64,000 nt of DNA, taken from Halanaerobium hydrogeniformans. GTDB taxonomy: Bacteria; Bacillota; Halanaerobiia; Halanaerobiales; Halanaerobiaceae. Below are positions 46,971 through 57,153 of the stretch, piece after piece (positions within the stretch are counted from its first letter, which is position 1; each line of letters begins with the position of its first letter). The position numbers were made by a program, and so were the translations under genes. Below the pieces are notes generated by a model that ran no database searches, was not told the DNA's origin, and saw only the letters and a list, made by a program, of their open reading frames with translations. The DNA is taken from contig NC_014654.1 in assembly GCF_000166415.1 (NCBI RefSeq), forward strand, positions 1,364,001 through 1,428,000. Reading direction: 5' to 3'.

Positions 46971-49577
46971 CTAATTCTCCTCTTTTTTTAAGTCCTGTTT
47001 GAGTTTATATAAAAAGTTCATAGCATCCAGAGGGGTCATATCCATAATATCTTTTTCGTCTAATTTCTTTAAAATAGGATTTTCTTTATCTTCAAATAAG
47101 GGTAACTGCTGATGTTTGCTGTCCTGAAGAGATTTTTCTCTCTTTCTCAGTGGCATTTTATTATTCTCTTCTAGTCTACTAAGTATTTTTTGGGCACTAA
47201 TGATTATTTCCTCTGGAAGCCCTGCCAGACGGGCAACTTCAATCCCATAACTATCATCAGCTCTCCCTTCACCAATACGGTGTAAAAAGTGTACCCCATC
47301 ACTATCTTCTTTGACCAATACATTATAATTCTTGATTCCATCATACTCATCTTCAAGTCTTGTCAGTTCATGATAGTGAGTTGCAAAAAGTGTCCTTGCT
47401 CCAATCCTTTCAGGGTTATTTAAATACTCACTGACAGCCCAGGCAATACTAACTCCATCATAAGTGCTGGTTCCTCTACCAACCTCATCTAAAATAATCA
47501 AACTTCTGTCTGTACTGTTATTAACAATATTTGCAACTTCATTCATCTCAACCATAAATGTACTCTGACCAGTTGTAAGATCATCACTTGCTCCCACCCT
47601 GGTAAATATTCGATCAGTTAAACCAATTGTTGCTTCATCAGCAGGAACAAATGAACCTACCTGGGCAAGTAATACTATTAAAGCTATCTGCCTCATATAA
47701 GTAGATTTACCGGACATATTAGGACCTGTAATAATAATAAAGCGCTGCTTAGTCTGATCTAGATAACAATCATTGGCAACAAACTGTTCACTAAACATCT
47801 TTTCTACAACAGGATGGCGCCCATTTTTAATAATTATCTCTTCGCCAGAATTAATTTCAGGTCTATTATAATTATTTTCTATTGCTAAAAAGGCAAATGA
47901 CATCAATACATCTATCTCTGCAATTAAAGAAGCGGTTTTATTAATTCTGTCTACCTCCTGAGCAATTTCATCTCTTATTTCAACAAAAAGCTTATATTCT
48001 AAATCATTTATTTTTTCTTCCGCTCCTAGAACTTCTGCTTCTTTTTCTTTCAATTTTGGAATTATATATCTTTCACTATTACTTAAAGTTTGTTTGCGTT
48101 CATAGCGCTCCGGTACTTTATCTAAATGTGAGTTTGTTACTTCTAAATAATAACCAAAAACCTTATTAAAACCTACTTTTAAGGTGTTGATTCCTGTTTT
48201 TTCTCTTTCTTCTTTTTGTAAAGCACTAATCCAATCTTTGCCTTGATTAGCCAGGCTGCGAAGTTCATCAAGTTTTTTATTATAATTATCTTTAATAATT
48301 CCACCTTCAGTAATTGTAGTTGGTGGTTCATCAATTATAGAATCATCTATTAACTTAAAAATATCTTCTAGAGAATCAAAACCATCCTGTATCTCAGAAA
48401 ATAGCTCTGTTTTAAAGTCAGCAATAAGTTTTTCTAAACCGGGTAGTTTAGCCAGTGAATTTCTTAAGGCGATTAAATCACGTCCGTTGGCTGATTGATA
48501 AGTTATTTTACTCATTATCCTCTCTAAATCATAGATATCTGCCATTAAATCTCTGCATTTATTTAAAATTCTAAAGTTATCCAGCAATTCTTCAATTGAA
48601 TCATGTCTTTTTACTATTTCTTTTTGATTTATTAAAGGCTGATTTATCCATTTTTTAATGGTCCTACCTCCCATAGAGGTAATAGTCTGATCTACTATAG
48701 AAAGCAGTGAACCAGAAGTTTTATTATCTCGAATTGTTTTAGTTAATTCTAAATTACGTCTGGTGGCTGCATCTAAAACCATATAATCCTCTAAATAATA
48801 GGGATGTAAGGTGGTTATTTGTTTAACAGTTCTTTTCTGGGTCTGTTTTAAGTATGCTAAAATCTGACCTGCTGCATAAACAGCTGTTTCCATATCTTCA
48901 CAGCCAAAACCTTCTAAGGAATTAATGTTAAAATGGCTTAGCATTTCCTCTTTTAAATAATTGAAATCTTTTTTTTCAGTTTCATTGATAGTGAAACCAT
49001 ATTGTGCCTGAAGTTGATTTATTTTATCCATTTTGGCAGTGTTCTCATCAGTTAAAAGCTCCTGAGGTGCAATTCTATTTATTTCATCAGAAAGCTTATC
49101 AGCAGCTTCTGCAGAAAATTCAGTTAAATAAAATTCTCCGGTTGAAATATCAGTATAGGCAAAACCATAATTACTTTGATATTTAAAAGCTGCAGCAAGG
49201 TAGTTGTTTTCATTATCAGCAAGAATTTCATTTTCAATTACAGTACCAGGGGTTATCACTCTAATAACATCTCTTTCTACAATACCGCTTGCTTCAGAAG
49301 GATCTTCAAGCTGTTCACATATAGCAACTTTAATCCCTTTTTTTATCAGCTTTTCGATATAGGATGCTGCAGAATGGGCTGGAACACCTGCCATATCTAT
49401 TTTTTCGCCCCCACCCTTGTTCCTTGAAGTAAGCGCAATATCTAATAACCTGGCAGCTTTTTTGGCATCTTCACCGAACATTTCATAAAAATCACCCAGT
49501 CTAAAAAACAATATTGCATCCTGATGTTTTCTTTTTAAATTATAATATTGCTGCATCATTGGTGTTAATTCTGCCAA
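46971..49577 (-). CDS. mutS: DNA mismatch recognition protein MutS
   Basis: An 868-residue MutS. The mismatch-contacting FYEMF is near residue 28. The ATPase has Walker A TGPNMSGKSTYM, Walker B LIILDEVGRGTSTYDG and the FATHYHEL switch. The C-terminal tail ends in a Lys-rich helix. It binds mismatches and recruits MutL. It is the first gene of mutS-mutL-miaA-(trx)-hfq. Confidence 0.96.
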   Translation of the reverse strand: MAELTPMMQQYYNLKRKHQDAILFFRLGDFYEMFGEDAKKAARLLDIALTSRNKGGGEKIDMAGVPAHSAASYIEKLIKKGIKVAICEQLEDPSEASGIVERDVIRVITPGTVIENEILADNENNYLAAAFKYQSNYGFAYTDISTGEFYLTEFSAEAADKLSDEINRIAPQELLTDENTAKMDKINQLQAQYGFTINETEKKDFNYLKEEMLSHFNINSLEGFGCEDMETAVYAAGQILAYLKQTQKRTVKQITTLHPYYLEDYMVLDAATRRNLELTKTIRDNKTSGSLLSIVDQTITSMGGRTIKKWINQPLINQKEIVKRHDSIEELLDNFRILNKCRDLMADIYDLERIMSKITYQSANGRDLIALRNSLAKLPGLEKLIADFKTELFSEIQDGFDSLEDIFKLIDDSIIDEPPTTITEGGIIKDNYNKKLDELRSLANQGKDWISALQKEEREKTGINTLKVGFNKVFGYYLEVTNSHLDKVPERYERKQTLSNSERYIIPKLKEKEAEVLGAEEKINDLEYKLFVEIRDEIAQEVDRINKTASLIAEIDVLMSFAFLAIENNYNRPEINSGEEIIIKNGRHPVVEKMFSEQFVANDCYLDQTKQRFIIITGPNMSGKSTYMRQIALIVLLAQVGSFVPADEATIGLTDRIFTRVGASDDLTTGQSTFMVEMNEVANIVNNSTDRSLIILDEVGRGTSTYDGVSIAWAVSEYLNNPERIGARTLFATHYHELTRLEDEYDGIKNYNVLVKEDSDGVHFLHRIGEGRADDSYGIEVARLAGLPEEIIISAQKILSRLEENNKMPLRKREKSLQDSKHQQLPLFEDKENPILKKLDEKDIMDMTPLDAMNFLYKLKQDLKKEEN

Positions 49578-49605
49578 ACTAATCCCTCCAAAAATATATA
49601 ATATT

Positions 49606-49643
49606 CAAAAACCTGAAAGATAAAAATAGTAATCTCTCAGGTT
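49606..49643 (-). terminator. Terminator of miaB
   Basis: On the minus strand AACCTGAGAGAT and ATCTTTCAGGTT form a long stem, followed by TTTTG. It separates miaB from mutS. Confidence 0.7.
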
Positions 49644-49659
49644 AAAAGTCTGCTAATAT

Positions 49660-50988
49660 TTATTCAACTACAGTACCCTGTAGAGTCCAGCTTTTTGCTG
49701 AATCTATTTTTACCTTTACAATTTTACCGATCAAATCAGGCCTTTTGTTTATAAAACAAATTTTATTTGTTCCAGTTCGACCTTCATAAACATTCTCATC
49801 TCTATTGCTGGGTCCTGTGACCAGTATTTTTTGAATTTTACCGATTAATTTTTGATTTTTTTGATAGCTAATCCTATTTTGAATGTCCATTAATTTATTT
49901 AGACGTTCTTTTTTAACTTCTTCTGCGATTTGATCTTCTCTTTTAGCAGCTGGAGTTCCACTGCGAGGAGAATAGATAAAAGTATAGGCCATATCAAATC
50001 TTAGTTCTTTAACAAGTTTTAATGTCTGCTCAAAGTCTTCATCACTTTCTCCAGGGAAACCAACAATAAAATCTGTTGAAATAGCCGCTTCCGGCATCTT
50101 ATTTTGAATTTCTTTTACGGTATCAATATAATATTCTCTGCTATAACCTCTATTCATCTCTTTTAAGATCTTATTGCTTCCAGATTGAATAGGAAGATGA
50201 ATGTGTTTAGCTACTTTTTCTAAATTTTTAATTGCCAAAAGTAATTTTTCAGAAAAATCTCTGGGATGAGAGGTCATAAACCTAATTCTTGCTAAAGAAT
50301 CGACTTTGTTTAGTTCTTCTAAAAGTAAAGGGAAATCTATTTCTTCTGCCAGATCATTACCATATGAATTTACATTTTGACCTAAAAGAGTAACTTCTTT
50401 AACTCCCTCGGCAGCTAATTTTTCTGCTTCCTTTATTATAGCTTCCAGTGGTCGACTGCGCTCTCTACCTCTAACATAAGGCACAATACAATAGGTGCAG
50501 AAATTATCACAGCCCTGAATAATAGATATCCAGGCAGAATGTTCAGACTCTCTCTGAGAAGGTAGGTCAGGAATTAAACCTTCCTCCTGATCCCAAACTT
50601 CAACAACCCTTTCTCTATTTTTTTCTATTTTCTTTATTAATTCAGGTACCTGGTGAATGTTATGGGTTCCGAATATTAGATCTACATGACGGTATTTTTT
50701 ATAAATTTCTTCTACCGGTTCTTCTAACTGCATCATACAGCCACCAATACCTATTATTAAATCTGGATTTTTCCTTTTATATTCTTTAAGCTGACCCAAT
50801 TTACCAAAGACTTTAAGTTCAGCATTTTCTCTAATTGTACATGTGTTAAGCAATACAATATCAGCATTTTCTAATTTATTTGTATTATTATAACCTATAT
50901 TTTCTAACATACCTGCCAGTTTTTCTGAATCATGTTCATTCATCTGGCAGCCATATGTTATAATATGATAATATTTATTTTTAGTCAT
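49660..50988 (-). CDS. miaB: tRNA-2-methylthio-N6-dimethylallyladenosine synthase
   Basis: A 442-residue radical-SAM methylthiotransferase. N-terminal UPF0004 cysteines are in TYGCQMNEHDSE, LNTCTIRENAE and GGCMMQ. The radical-SAM cluster motif is CDNFCTYCIVPY. A TRAM domain ends the protein. It modifies A37 of tRNA after MiaA, whose gene lies downstream. Confidence 0.94.
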   Translation of the reverse strand: MTKNKYYHIITYGCQMNEHDSEKLAGMLENIGYNNTNKLENADIVLLNTCTIRENAELKVFGKLGQLKEYKRKNPDLIIGIGGCMMQLEEPVEEIYKKYRHVDLIFGTHNIHQVPELIKKIEKNRERVVEVWDQEEGLIPDLPSQRESEHSAWISIIQGCDNFCTYCIVPYVRGRERSRPLEAIIKEAEKLAAEGVKEVTLLGQNVNSYGNDLAEEIDFPLLLEELNKVDSLARIRFMTSHPRDFSEKLLLAIKNLEKVAKHIHLPIQSGSNKILKEMNRGYSREYYIDTVKEIQNKMPEAAISTDFIVGFPGESDEDFEQTLKLVKELRFDMAYTFIYSPRSGTPAAKREDQIAEEVKKERLNKLMDIQNRISYQKNQKLIGKIQKILVTGPSNRDENVYEGRTGTNKICFINKRPDLIGKIVKVKIDSAKSWTLQGTVVE

Positions 50989-51016
50989 TTTTTCACTCCT
51001 GCTGTATTACAACTAT

Positions 51017-51670
51017 TTAACTGCCATAATTTTTAATCTGATCAAGACTTTCGTTTTTACCCATAACAACAAGTCTATCTCCTTCAAGAACCTTATCATC
51101 AGCTCCTGGAGAAATATGTAAGTCTTCTCCTCTTTTTATGGCCATAACATTTACATTAAATTTAGATCTTAACTCTAATTCTTTTAAGGTTTTACCGATC
51201 ATTTTATCTGCTGCTATTATTTCGATAACTCCATAATCAGGAGCAAATTCAATATAATCTAACACATTAGAAGAAATAAGGTTATGAGCAATTCTAGCTC
51301 CCATATCTCTTTCTGGATAAACAACCCTGTCTGCCCCTATTTTTGTTAAAACTTTGCCGTGTAACCTATCAGGTGCCTTAACAATTACATAAGGAACCTC
51401 TAATTCTTTTAAAATTAAGGTACATAAAATATTAGCTGAAACATCATCACCTATACTCACCACAGCTACATCAAAATTTCTAGCTCCCAGAGTTTTTAAT
51501 GCATCTTCATCAGTTGCATCTGCTTCTACTGAATGAGTTACCTGATTTGCCAGAGCCTGAACTCTTTCTGCATCTTTATCTATTGCCAGGACATCATAAC
51601 CGTTTTCAGAAAGTGTTGTTGCCACACTTGAGCCAAAACGTCCTAAGCCAATTACTACAAACTGTTTCAT
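51017..51670 (-). CDS. ktrA: Potassium uptake regulatory subunit KtrA/TrkA-like
   Basis: A 217-residue RCK protein. The Rossmann start VIGLGRFGSSVATTL binds nucleotide, with the acidic LAIDKDAERV that prefers NAD/ATP. A C-terminal RCK_C (TrkA_C) domain follows at about 135-217. It gates the membrane subunit encoded 21 bases upstream. Confidence 0.92.
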   Translation of the reverse strand: MKQFVVIGLGRFGSSVATTLSENGYDVLAIDKDAERVQALANQVTHSVEADATDEDALKTLGARNFDVAVVSIGDDVSANILCTLILKELEVPYVIVKAPDRLHGKVLTKIGADRVVYPERDMGARIAHNLISSNVLDYIEFAPDYGVIEIIAADKMIGKTLKELELRSKFNVNVMAIKRGEDLHISPGADDKVLEGDRLVVMGKNESLDQIKNYGS

Positions 51671-51691
51671 TGCCTAAACCTCCTGTAAAAG

Positions 51692-53014
51692 TTAACCAAC
51701 CATAACTTTTTCTGTTGGATAATGATAAATTCCTTTTCTAACTTTATCTCCAAATGCTACTGCCAGAGTTAAGGGTCCAACCCTACCAGCAAACATGGTA
51801 ATGGTAATTAAAACTCGGCTTATATTTGACAGGCTACCTGTTATACCCGTAGAAAGGCCTACAGTACCAAAAGCAGATACAGTTTCAAATAAAACATCTA
51901 TAAATTGAAAATCTTCAATTATTAATATTAAAGTTGTCATTAATATAACTAGAGCAGCTGCCAGCATTGTGATAGTAAAGGCCTTATAAATTATCTGAGT
52001 TTCAAACCTTCTATTATATACTTCCATATCACTTTTGCCAGAAACCATATTTTTTAAAGTCACTAACATTACACCAAAAGTGGTAGTTTTTATCCCCCCA
52101 CCTGTTGAACCAGGTGAAGCTCCAATGAACATTAGAACAATAATTAAAAACAAAGAAGATTGTCGTAAAGCTCCTGTTGGCAGGGTGTTAAATCCAGCAG
52201 TTCTAGGTGTAACAGATAAAAACATTGCCGAAAGAACTTTATCTAAAAATGGTAAACCTTCCATAGTATTATTGTATTCTAAAGCAAAGAAAACTACAAA
52301 GCCAAAAATAAGTAAAGCTGCAGTCACAACTAGAACAATTTTAGTCTGCAAAGTTGCTTTTTTAAATTTAACCCTATTATAAACTTCTAACATTACTCCA
52401 AAACCTATTCCACCTAGGATAATTAATGCCATTATTACAAAGTTAATAGTGATATCTCCGGTAAAACTTTCTAAACTATTCCCAAATAAATCAAAACCGG
52501 CATTATTAAAGGCAGAAACAGCATGAAATATTGATAAATAAACAGCTCTCAAAAAGTCATGATCCTGGCTTAAACGAAGAAATAAGATAGATGCTCCAAT
52601 ACCTTCGATTGCAAAAGTAAAACCTAATAAATATTGTACCAATCGGACCATTCCTGAAATCTTATACTGGTTAAGGTCTTCCTGAATAATTAGCCTTTCT
52701 TTCAAACTGATCTTTTTGCCGATTATAAAGGCAAACAAGGTGGACATTGACATAATTCCAAGACCACCAATTTGAATCATCATCATTATTACAGTTGAGC
52801 CAAATAAAGTAAAAGTTTCTTTAGTATTAACTACAATTAAACCTGTAACACAGGTTGCAGAGGTAGCAGTAAAAACTGCATCAATAATATTTAAACCCTG
52901 GCCATCAATTGTAGCAATAGGTAACATCAGCATTATTGATCCCAGTAAAATTACAACAAAATAGCCGATAACTAAATATTGAGCTGGACTAAACTTTTTC
53001 TTAGTTAATTTCAT
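51692..53014 (-). CDS. ktrB: Potassium uptake membrane subunit KtrB/TrkH-like
   Basis: A 440-residue transporter with four M1-P-M2 repeats. The selectivity-filter regions are SATCVTGLI, NNAGFDLFGNS, PGSTGGGIKT and GTVGLSTG. With KtrA it forms a K+ (Na+-linked) uptake system, important in saline habitats. The ATG at 53014 has GGGAGAGGA upstream. Confidence 0.92.
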   Translation of the reverse strand: MKLTKKKFSPAQYLVIGYFVVILLGSIMLMLPIATIDGQGLNIIDAVFTATSATCVTGLIVVNTKETFTLFGSTVIMMMIQIGGLGIMSMSTLFAFIIGKKISLKERLIIQEDLNQYKISGMVRLVQYLLGFTFAIEGIGASILFLRLSQDHDFLRAVYLSIFHAVSAFNNAGFDLFGNSLESFTGDITINFVIMALIILGGIGFGVMLEVYNRVKFKKATLQTKIVLVVTAALLIFGFVVFFALEYNNTMEGLPFLDKVLSAMFLSVTPRTAGFNTLPTGALRQSSLFLIIVLMFIGASPGSTGGGIKTTTFGVMLVTLKNMVSGKSDMEVYNRRFETQIIYKAFTITMLAAALVILMTTLILIIEDFQFIDVLFETVSAFGTVGLSTGITGSLSNISRVLITITMFAGRVGPLTLAVAFGDKVRKGIYHYPTEKVMVG

Positions 53015-53075
53015 TGCTTCCTCTCCCATGTTATTATCGAAGTTATTATACTATATATATTAATAAAAGTAAAAT

Positions 53076-53098
53076 AAAAACTGGGGATAACACCCCAG
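53076..53098 (-). terminator. Terminator upstream of ktrB (after rubredoxin)
   Basis: CTGGGG pairs with CCCCAG and is followed on the minus strand by five T residues, ending the rubredoxin transcript. Confidence 0.8.
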
Positions 53099-53128
53099 CT
53101 TAAAAGAGATTATTCTAATATAATTACT

Positions 53129-53293
53129 TTAGCCATCATATGGTTCAAACATATCTTTTCCTACACCACATTCAGGACAAACCCAATCATCAGGTAAATC
53201 TTCAAAAGAGGTTCCTGCTTCAATTCCTCCTACAGGATCTCCTTCTTCAGGATCATAGATATACATACATACTGTACATTGATATTTCTGCAT
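53129..53293 (-). CDS. Rubredoxin
   Basis: A 54-residue protein with the two CxxC iron-binding pairs of rubredoxin ([12 protein letters not shown] and [14 protein letters not shown]), including the conserved aspartate-rich loop GDPVGGI. It carries electrons in the cytoplasm of anaerobes, often in oxygen or peroxide defence. Its ATG has AAAGGAGA upstream. It is a single-gene transcript ending at 53098-53076. Confidence 0.95.
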   Translation of the reverse strand: MQKYQCTVCMYIYDPEEGDPVGGIEAGTSFEDLPDDWVCPECGVGKDMFEPYDG

Positions 53294-53410
53294 GATTTAC
53301 ATTCTCCTTTCTCCTTTTATGAGATTATTTCTTTAATTATAAAACAGAAATACTAAACATGTCAAGTACACCAATATAAAAGTGATGAACATATTTTTTA
53401 AAAGCAAAGA

Positions 53411-55696
53411 TTATTCATCTTCATCAAAGTAAGCATCTAAACTTAAAATGAAAGTCGTACCGCTTTGACTACTTTCTTCGACCCATAAATCTCCATTGTG
53501 AGCAGAAATAATTTCTTTACTGCTTGATAAAGGTAAATCATCACCATTAATATTGTCTTTTGTTATCATCGAAGAGTATTTATTAAAAACCTCTAGTTGT
53601 ATATGTTCTGGAATTCCTCCACCTTGATCTTTAATACTAATAAGAACTTTTTCACCTTCGTTATAGGCATGAATTTTTATAACTCCACCATTTACAGTAT
53701 ATTGAATAGAGTTACTGAGCAGAGAATTTAAAACCCAGAGAATTTTATTGCTATTAACTATTATTTCAGGAAGATTATCATCAAGTTTTTTCTCAATAAT
53801 GATATTTTTATCTTCAGCTGTTTTTGAAACGCTATCAACAGCGAAATTAATTAAATTCTTAACCTCTAAAGTTTCTTTATCAGAAAGAGTAAATAAATTC
53901 TCTTTATCACCTCTGGTAATTTTTTTGTGATAGGCATCCAAGATATCACTTCTGCTAACAACTCCAACTAATTTTTCATCATCATTTGAAAAGACCGGGA
54001 GGGTTTTACTCTTTGTATTACTTATAATTTCTAATGCTTTAATTATACTATCTTCTGTATGAATTTTGTTTGAAGTAGGAAAAACAAGATTCTCAATTTT
54101 TTTACTACCTAGGTCATCAATATTTTCATTTTTTTCAATAAAATTCATTAAATTACGATAACTCATCATACCGATGTAATCACCTGATTTTTGTTTTAAA
54201 ACAGGCACATATGATACAAAAGCACCTTTGAATAACTTTTTAGCATCTGCAACTGTATTAGTATCATAAAGGGTTAAAGGATTAGAGCTCATTATTTCTT
54301 TTACTTTAATATTCTTAATTAAATTAGCTTGATCAATTACACTTAAATCTATTCCTCTATTTAAAAGTTTTGTTGTATAAATATTTTTCTTTTGTACTTT
54401 TCCAGTTGCAACAGAGCTTACTATGCAGGCTAACATCATCGGTAAAAAGATTTTAAAATCTCTTGTCATTTCAAAAAGAATTACAATCGAAGTTAAAGGG
54501 GCATGGGCTGCACCAGCAAATACTGCACCCATTCCAATAATTGCATAAGAACCAGGTCCACCAGTTATATTTGGGAAAAAGGTATTAATAATTCCACCAT
54601 ATGAACTTCCTGCCATGGCTCCTATAAAAAGAGAAGGAGCAAAAATACCACCAGATGCTCCACTACCAAGAGTAAAATCTGTTGCTAATATTTTAGCTAT
54701 CATAAATATTAGGGTCAAATAAAGAGGTAAAGTGCCATTTAATGCCTGCTCCATAATTGGATAACCTGTAGAATGAATTTCAGGAATTCTAAGAGCCAAC
54801 AAAGCAATTAATAAACCACCAAGAGCTGGTTTTAAGTAGGGCGGAAATTTAATTCCTTCAAATAAATGTTCCATTCCATAAAGAGAATTTTGATATATTA
54901 ATGCAACTACAGCTGCAAAAAGGCCTAAACCAATGTAAAAAAAGAATTCCCAATTGCTGACAAAATTGTGGGTAGGTATGTTGAAAATAGCCTGTCTTGG
55001 ACCGAAAAAGAGGTTAGCAACCGCATTACCGGTCAGAGAAGCTATAACAACTGGTGAAAAGTTTTTTAATTTTATATTTTTCATTATTACTTCTAAACTA
55101 AAAATTACTCCTGCTAATGGAGCATTAAATGTTCCGGAAATACCTGCTGCTGCCCCAGATGCAAGTAGTATTTCAATACTATCACCGTCCAGTTTAAAAA
55201 ACTGTCCTAAAGCTGAACCAAAACCAGCGCCAATTTGGACAATCGGTCCTTCACGACCAGCGGAACCTCCTGACCCTATGGTAATCGCTGAAATTAATGC
55301 CTTAAAAGGAGCAACTCTAGCTCTAATTTTACCAGAGTTTAATGCTGCTGCTTCCATAACTTCTGGTACACCATGTCCTTTAGCCTCAGGTACAAAGAAA
55401 TAAATTAATGGTCCAACTATTAAACCACCAATCACTGGAGATAATATTCGATGATACCATGGTAAGCTTCTTATTACAGGAACAAAATTGATTCCAGCAT
55501 CTACCCCAAAAAATATATTTTTAATTATAGAAATCAAATGATGAAAAACAGCTGCTGCCACTCCACCTACAATTCCTACAAGTAATGCTAAAATAATTAA
55601 AGATGATACATCTGAATCTTGAATATATTTACAGATTCTTAGATGAATATTATTATATATGTTTTTAAATCTACTGGAGAAATTATTTGCAGACAT
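53411..55696 (-). CDS. ClC chloride channel-like protein fused to CBS pair and HATPase-type domain
   Basis: A 761-residue protein. Residues 30-435 are a ClC core: GHGVPE (107-112), GREGP with the gating glutamate at 149, and SGGIFAPS. The position of the E. coli proton glutamate (203) is a valine here, which suggests a channel rather than an exchanger. Two CBS domains follow (about 465-522 and 535-592). Residues 610-757 are like a histidine-kinase ATP-binding domain: an N-box (NSNKILWVLNSLLSNSIQYT), G1 DQGGGIP and a C-terminal TTFILSL. The lid motif GxGLGLS has become GDDLPLS, and no phosphoacceptor histidine precedes it. The gene has its own ribosome site (AAAGGAG) and stands alone. Confidence 0.87.
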   Translation of the reverse strand: MSANNFSSRFKNIYNNIHLRICKYIQDSDVSSLIILALLVGIVGGVAAAVFHHLISIIKNIFFGVDAGINFVPVIRSLPWYHRILSPVIGGLIVGPLIYFFVPEAKGHGVPEVMEAAALNSGKIRARVAPFKALISAITIGSGGSAGREGPIVQIGAGFGSALGQFFKLDGDSIEILLASGAAAGISGTFNAPLAGVIFSLEVIMKNIKLKNFSPVVIASLTGNAVANLFFGPRQAIFNIPTHNFVSNWEFFFYIGLGLFAAVVALIYQNSLYGMEHLFEGIKFPPYLKPALGGLLIALLALRIPEIHSTGYPIMEQALNGTLPLYLTLIFMIAKILATDFTLGSGASGGIFAPSLFIGAMAGSSYGGIINTFFPNITGGPGSYAIIGMGAVFAGAAHAPLTSIVILFEMTRDFKIFLPMMLACIVSSVATGKVQKKNIYTTKLLNRGIDLSVIDQANLIKNIKVKEIMSSNPLTLYDTNTVADAKKLFKGAFVSYVPVLKQKSGDYIGMMSYRNLMNFIEKNENIDDLGSKKIENLVFPTSNKIHTEDSIIKALEIISNTKSKTLPVFSNDDEKLVGVVSRSDILDAYHKKITRGDKENLFTLSDKETLEVKNLINFAVDSVSKTAEDKNIIIEKKLDDNLPEIIVNSNKILWVLNSLLSNSIQYTVNGGVIKIHAYNEGEKVLISIKDQGGGIPEHIQLEVFNKYSSMITKDNINGDDLPLSSSKEIISAHNGDLWVEESSQSGTTFILSLDAYFDEDE

Positions 55697-55920
55697 ATAA
55701 TTATACTCCTTTCAGCTGGAAAATAGAATTTTAATAATACAGTTAAATAATAAATAAATTTAGCAGAAATATTTTCTTGACTTCAAGATTAACTGCTAGA
55801 TTATTTTTAATTGATAGATTTTTAAATTATAATTAAATTCTAAAGCAGATATTAGTATATATTATAAATATAAATAATGCAATAAATATCTGATTATTTC
55901 ACAAAAATTTTAAATTTGTT
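55697..55920. other. Gap between ClC gene and IS30 element
   Basis: This is AT-rich sequence without a visible gene. A few bases (CTTGACTTCAAG) form a small palindrome. The ClC promoter must lie here, but I cannot point to it confidently. Confidence 0.5.
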
Positions 55921-57137
55921 TCATTGTAAAATTAAATGCAACAGACAAAAAAATTAGAACCATAGCTAAAAACCTAGTATGATATAAGTGACCAAACAAA
56001 ATCATATGGAGGTTTAAGCTATGGCTCATACTAAAGATAATACCACAACTCAAAGAACTTTTAAACATCTTTCTTCTTATGAAAGAGGTAAAATTGCTGC
56101 TCTTCTGCAAGAAGGATACTCTCAAAGAAAGATTGCTGAAAAGCTAGGCAGAAATCACAGCACTATTAATCGTGAAATTAAAAGAGGTACTACAACTCAA
56201 CTTAACTATGATCTGTCTACTTATGAACAGTATTTCCCTGAAACTGGTCAAGCTGTCTTTGAGAAAAATCGTTCTCACTGCGGTAATAAATCTAAATTGC
56301 TTAAAGTGGAATCTTTTCTACAACATGCTGAAAAAATGATCTTGAAAAATGATTGGTCTCCAGATGTTGTTGTTGGACACGCTCTAAAAAATAATGAATT
56401 TACTAAAGATGAAATGGTATCCACTAAAACTCTCTATAATTATATAGATCAAAATTTATTAGATGTTAAAAATATTGATCTTCAACTTAAAGTTCGCAGA
56501 AAACAAAGAGATCCTAATAAAAGAAAGCATAAAAGACTTCAGGGTAAAAGTATTGAAGAAAGACCAGAAACAGTTGATGATCGAAAAGAATTCGGCCACT
56601 GGGAAATTGATACCGTCAGAGGTACTAGAACTAAAGATAATGTCCTTTTAACTATTACTGAAAGATCCACTCGTCAGCATTTAATTAGACTCTTAGAAGA
56701 TAAGAGCTCTGCTGCTGTAGATCAAGCAATTAAGAAACTTAAAGTTCAATTTTCTAATGTTTTTAAAAAGGTATTTAAAACCATTACAGCTGATAATGGA
56801 ACTGAATTTGCTAATTTATATAATCATGATGTTGATGTTTACTATGCTCATCCTTATTCAGCCTGGGAAAGAGGCACTAATGAAAGACATAATGGTCTCA
56901 TTAGAAGATTCATTCCTAAAGGAGAACAAATAAGCAACTATACAGAAAAACAGATTCGGAGAATACAAAATTGGTGTAATAATTATCCAAGAAAATTATT
57001 GGATTATTCTACTCCAAATGAATTATTCCAAAAAGAACTTCAAGCTATTATTAACCCTGTTTAAACAATTTAAAATTCAAAATACTATATTATACTAGTC
57101 TTTTCTATAGGTGTTGCATTTAATATTGCAATTTAAG
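55921..57137 (+). mobile_element. IS30-family insertion sequence
   Basis: Related inverted ends share ATTAAATGCAACA (left at 55931-55943; right, reversed, at 57112-57124), with weaker similarity outside. An AATTTTAAATTT stretch occurs on both flanks and may be a duplication, though it is itself near-palindromic. The element lies just 16 bases after the end of the topoisomerase B gene. Confidence 0.8.
56021..57064 (+). CDS. IS30-family transposase
   Basis: A 347-residue transposase with an N-terminal IS30 HTH (LSSYERGKIAALLQEGYSQ, NHSTINREIKRG). The catalytic core has D in HWEIDTVRG, D in TADNGTEF and E in WERGTNERHNGLIRRFIPK. It is full length and in one frame, so it is likely active. ATGGAGGTTT precedes its ATG. 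Confidence 0.93.
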   Translation: MAHTKDNTTTQRTFKHLSSYERGKIAALLQEGYSQRKIAEKLGRNHSTINREIKRGTTTQLNYDLSTYEQYFPETGQAVFEKNRSHCGNKSKLLKVESFLQHAEKMILKNDWSPDVVVGHALKNNEFTKDEMVSTKTLYNYIDQNLLDVKNIDLQLKVRRKQRDPNKRKHKRLQGKSIEERPETVDDRKEFGHWEIDTVRGTRTKDNVLLTITERSTRQHLIRLLEDKSSAAVDQAIKKLKVQFSNVFKKVFKTITADNGTEFANLYNHDVDVYYAHPYSAWERGTNERHNGLIRRFIPKGEQISNYTEKQIRRIQNWCNNYPRKLLDYSTPNELFQKELQAIINPV

Positions 57138-57153
57138 AAAATTTTAAATTTTA

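Noticed and set aside
52035-52382. Plus-strand frame of 115 codons opposite ktrB.
   Set aside because: Antisense shadow of a conserved membrane protein, with no ribosome site.
54954-55403. Plus-strand frame of 149 codons opposite the ClC gene.
   Set aside because: Alanine- and proline-rich antisense of conserved ClC codons, with no start signal.
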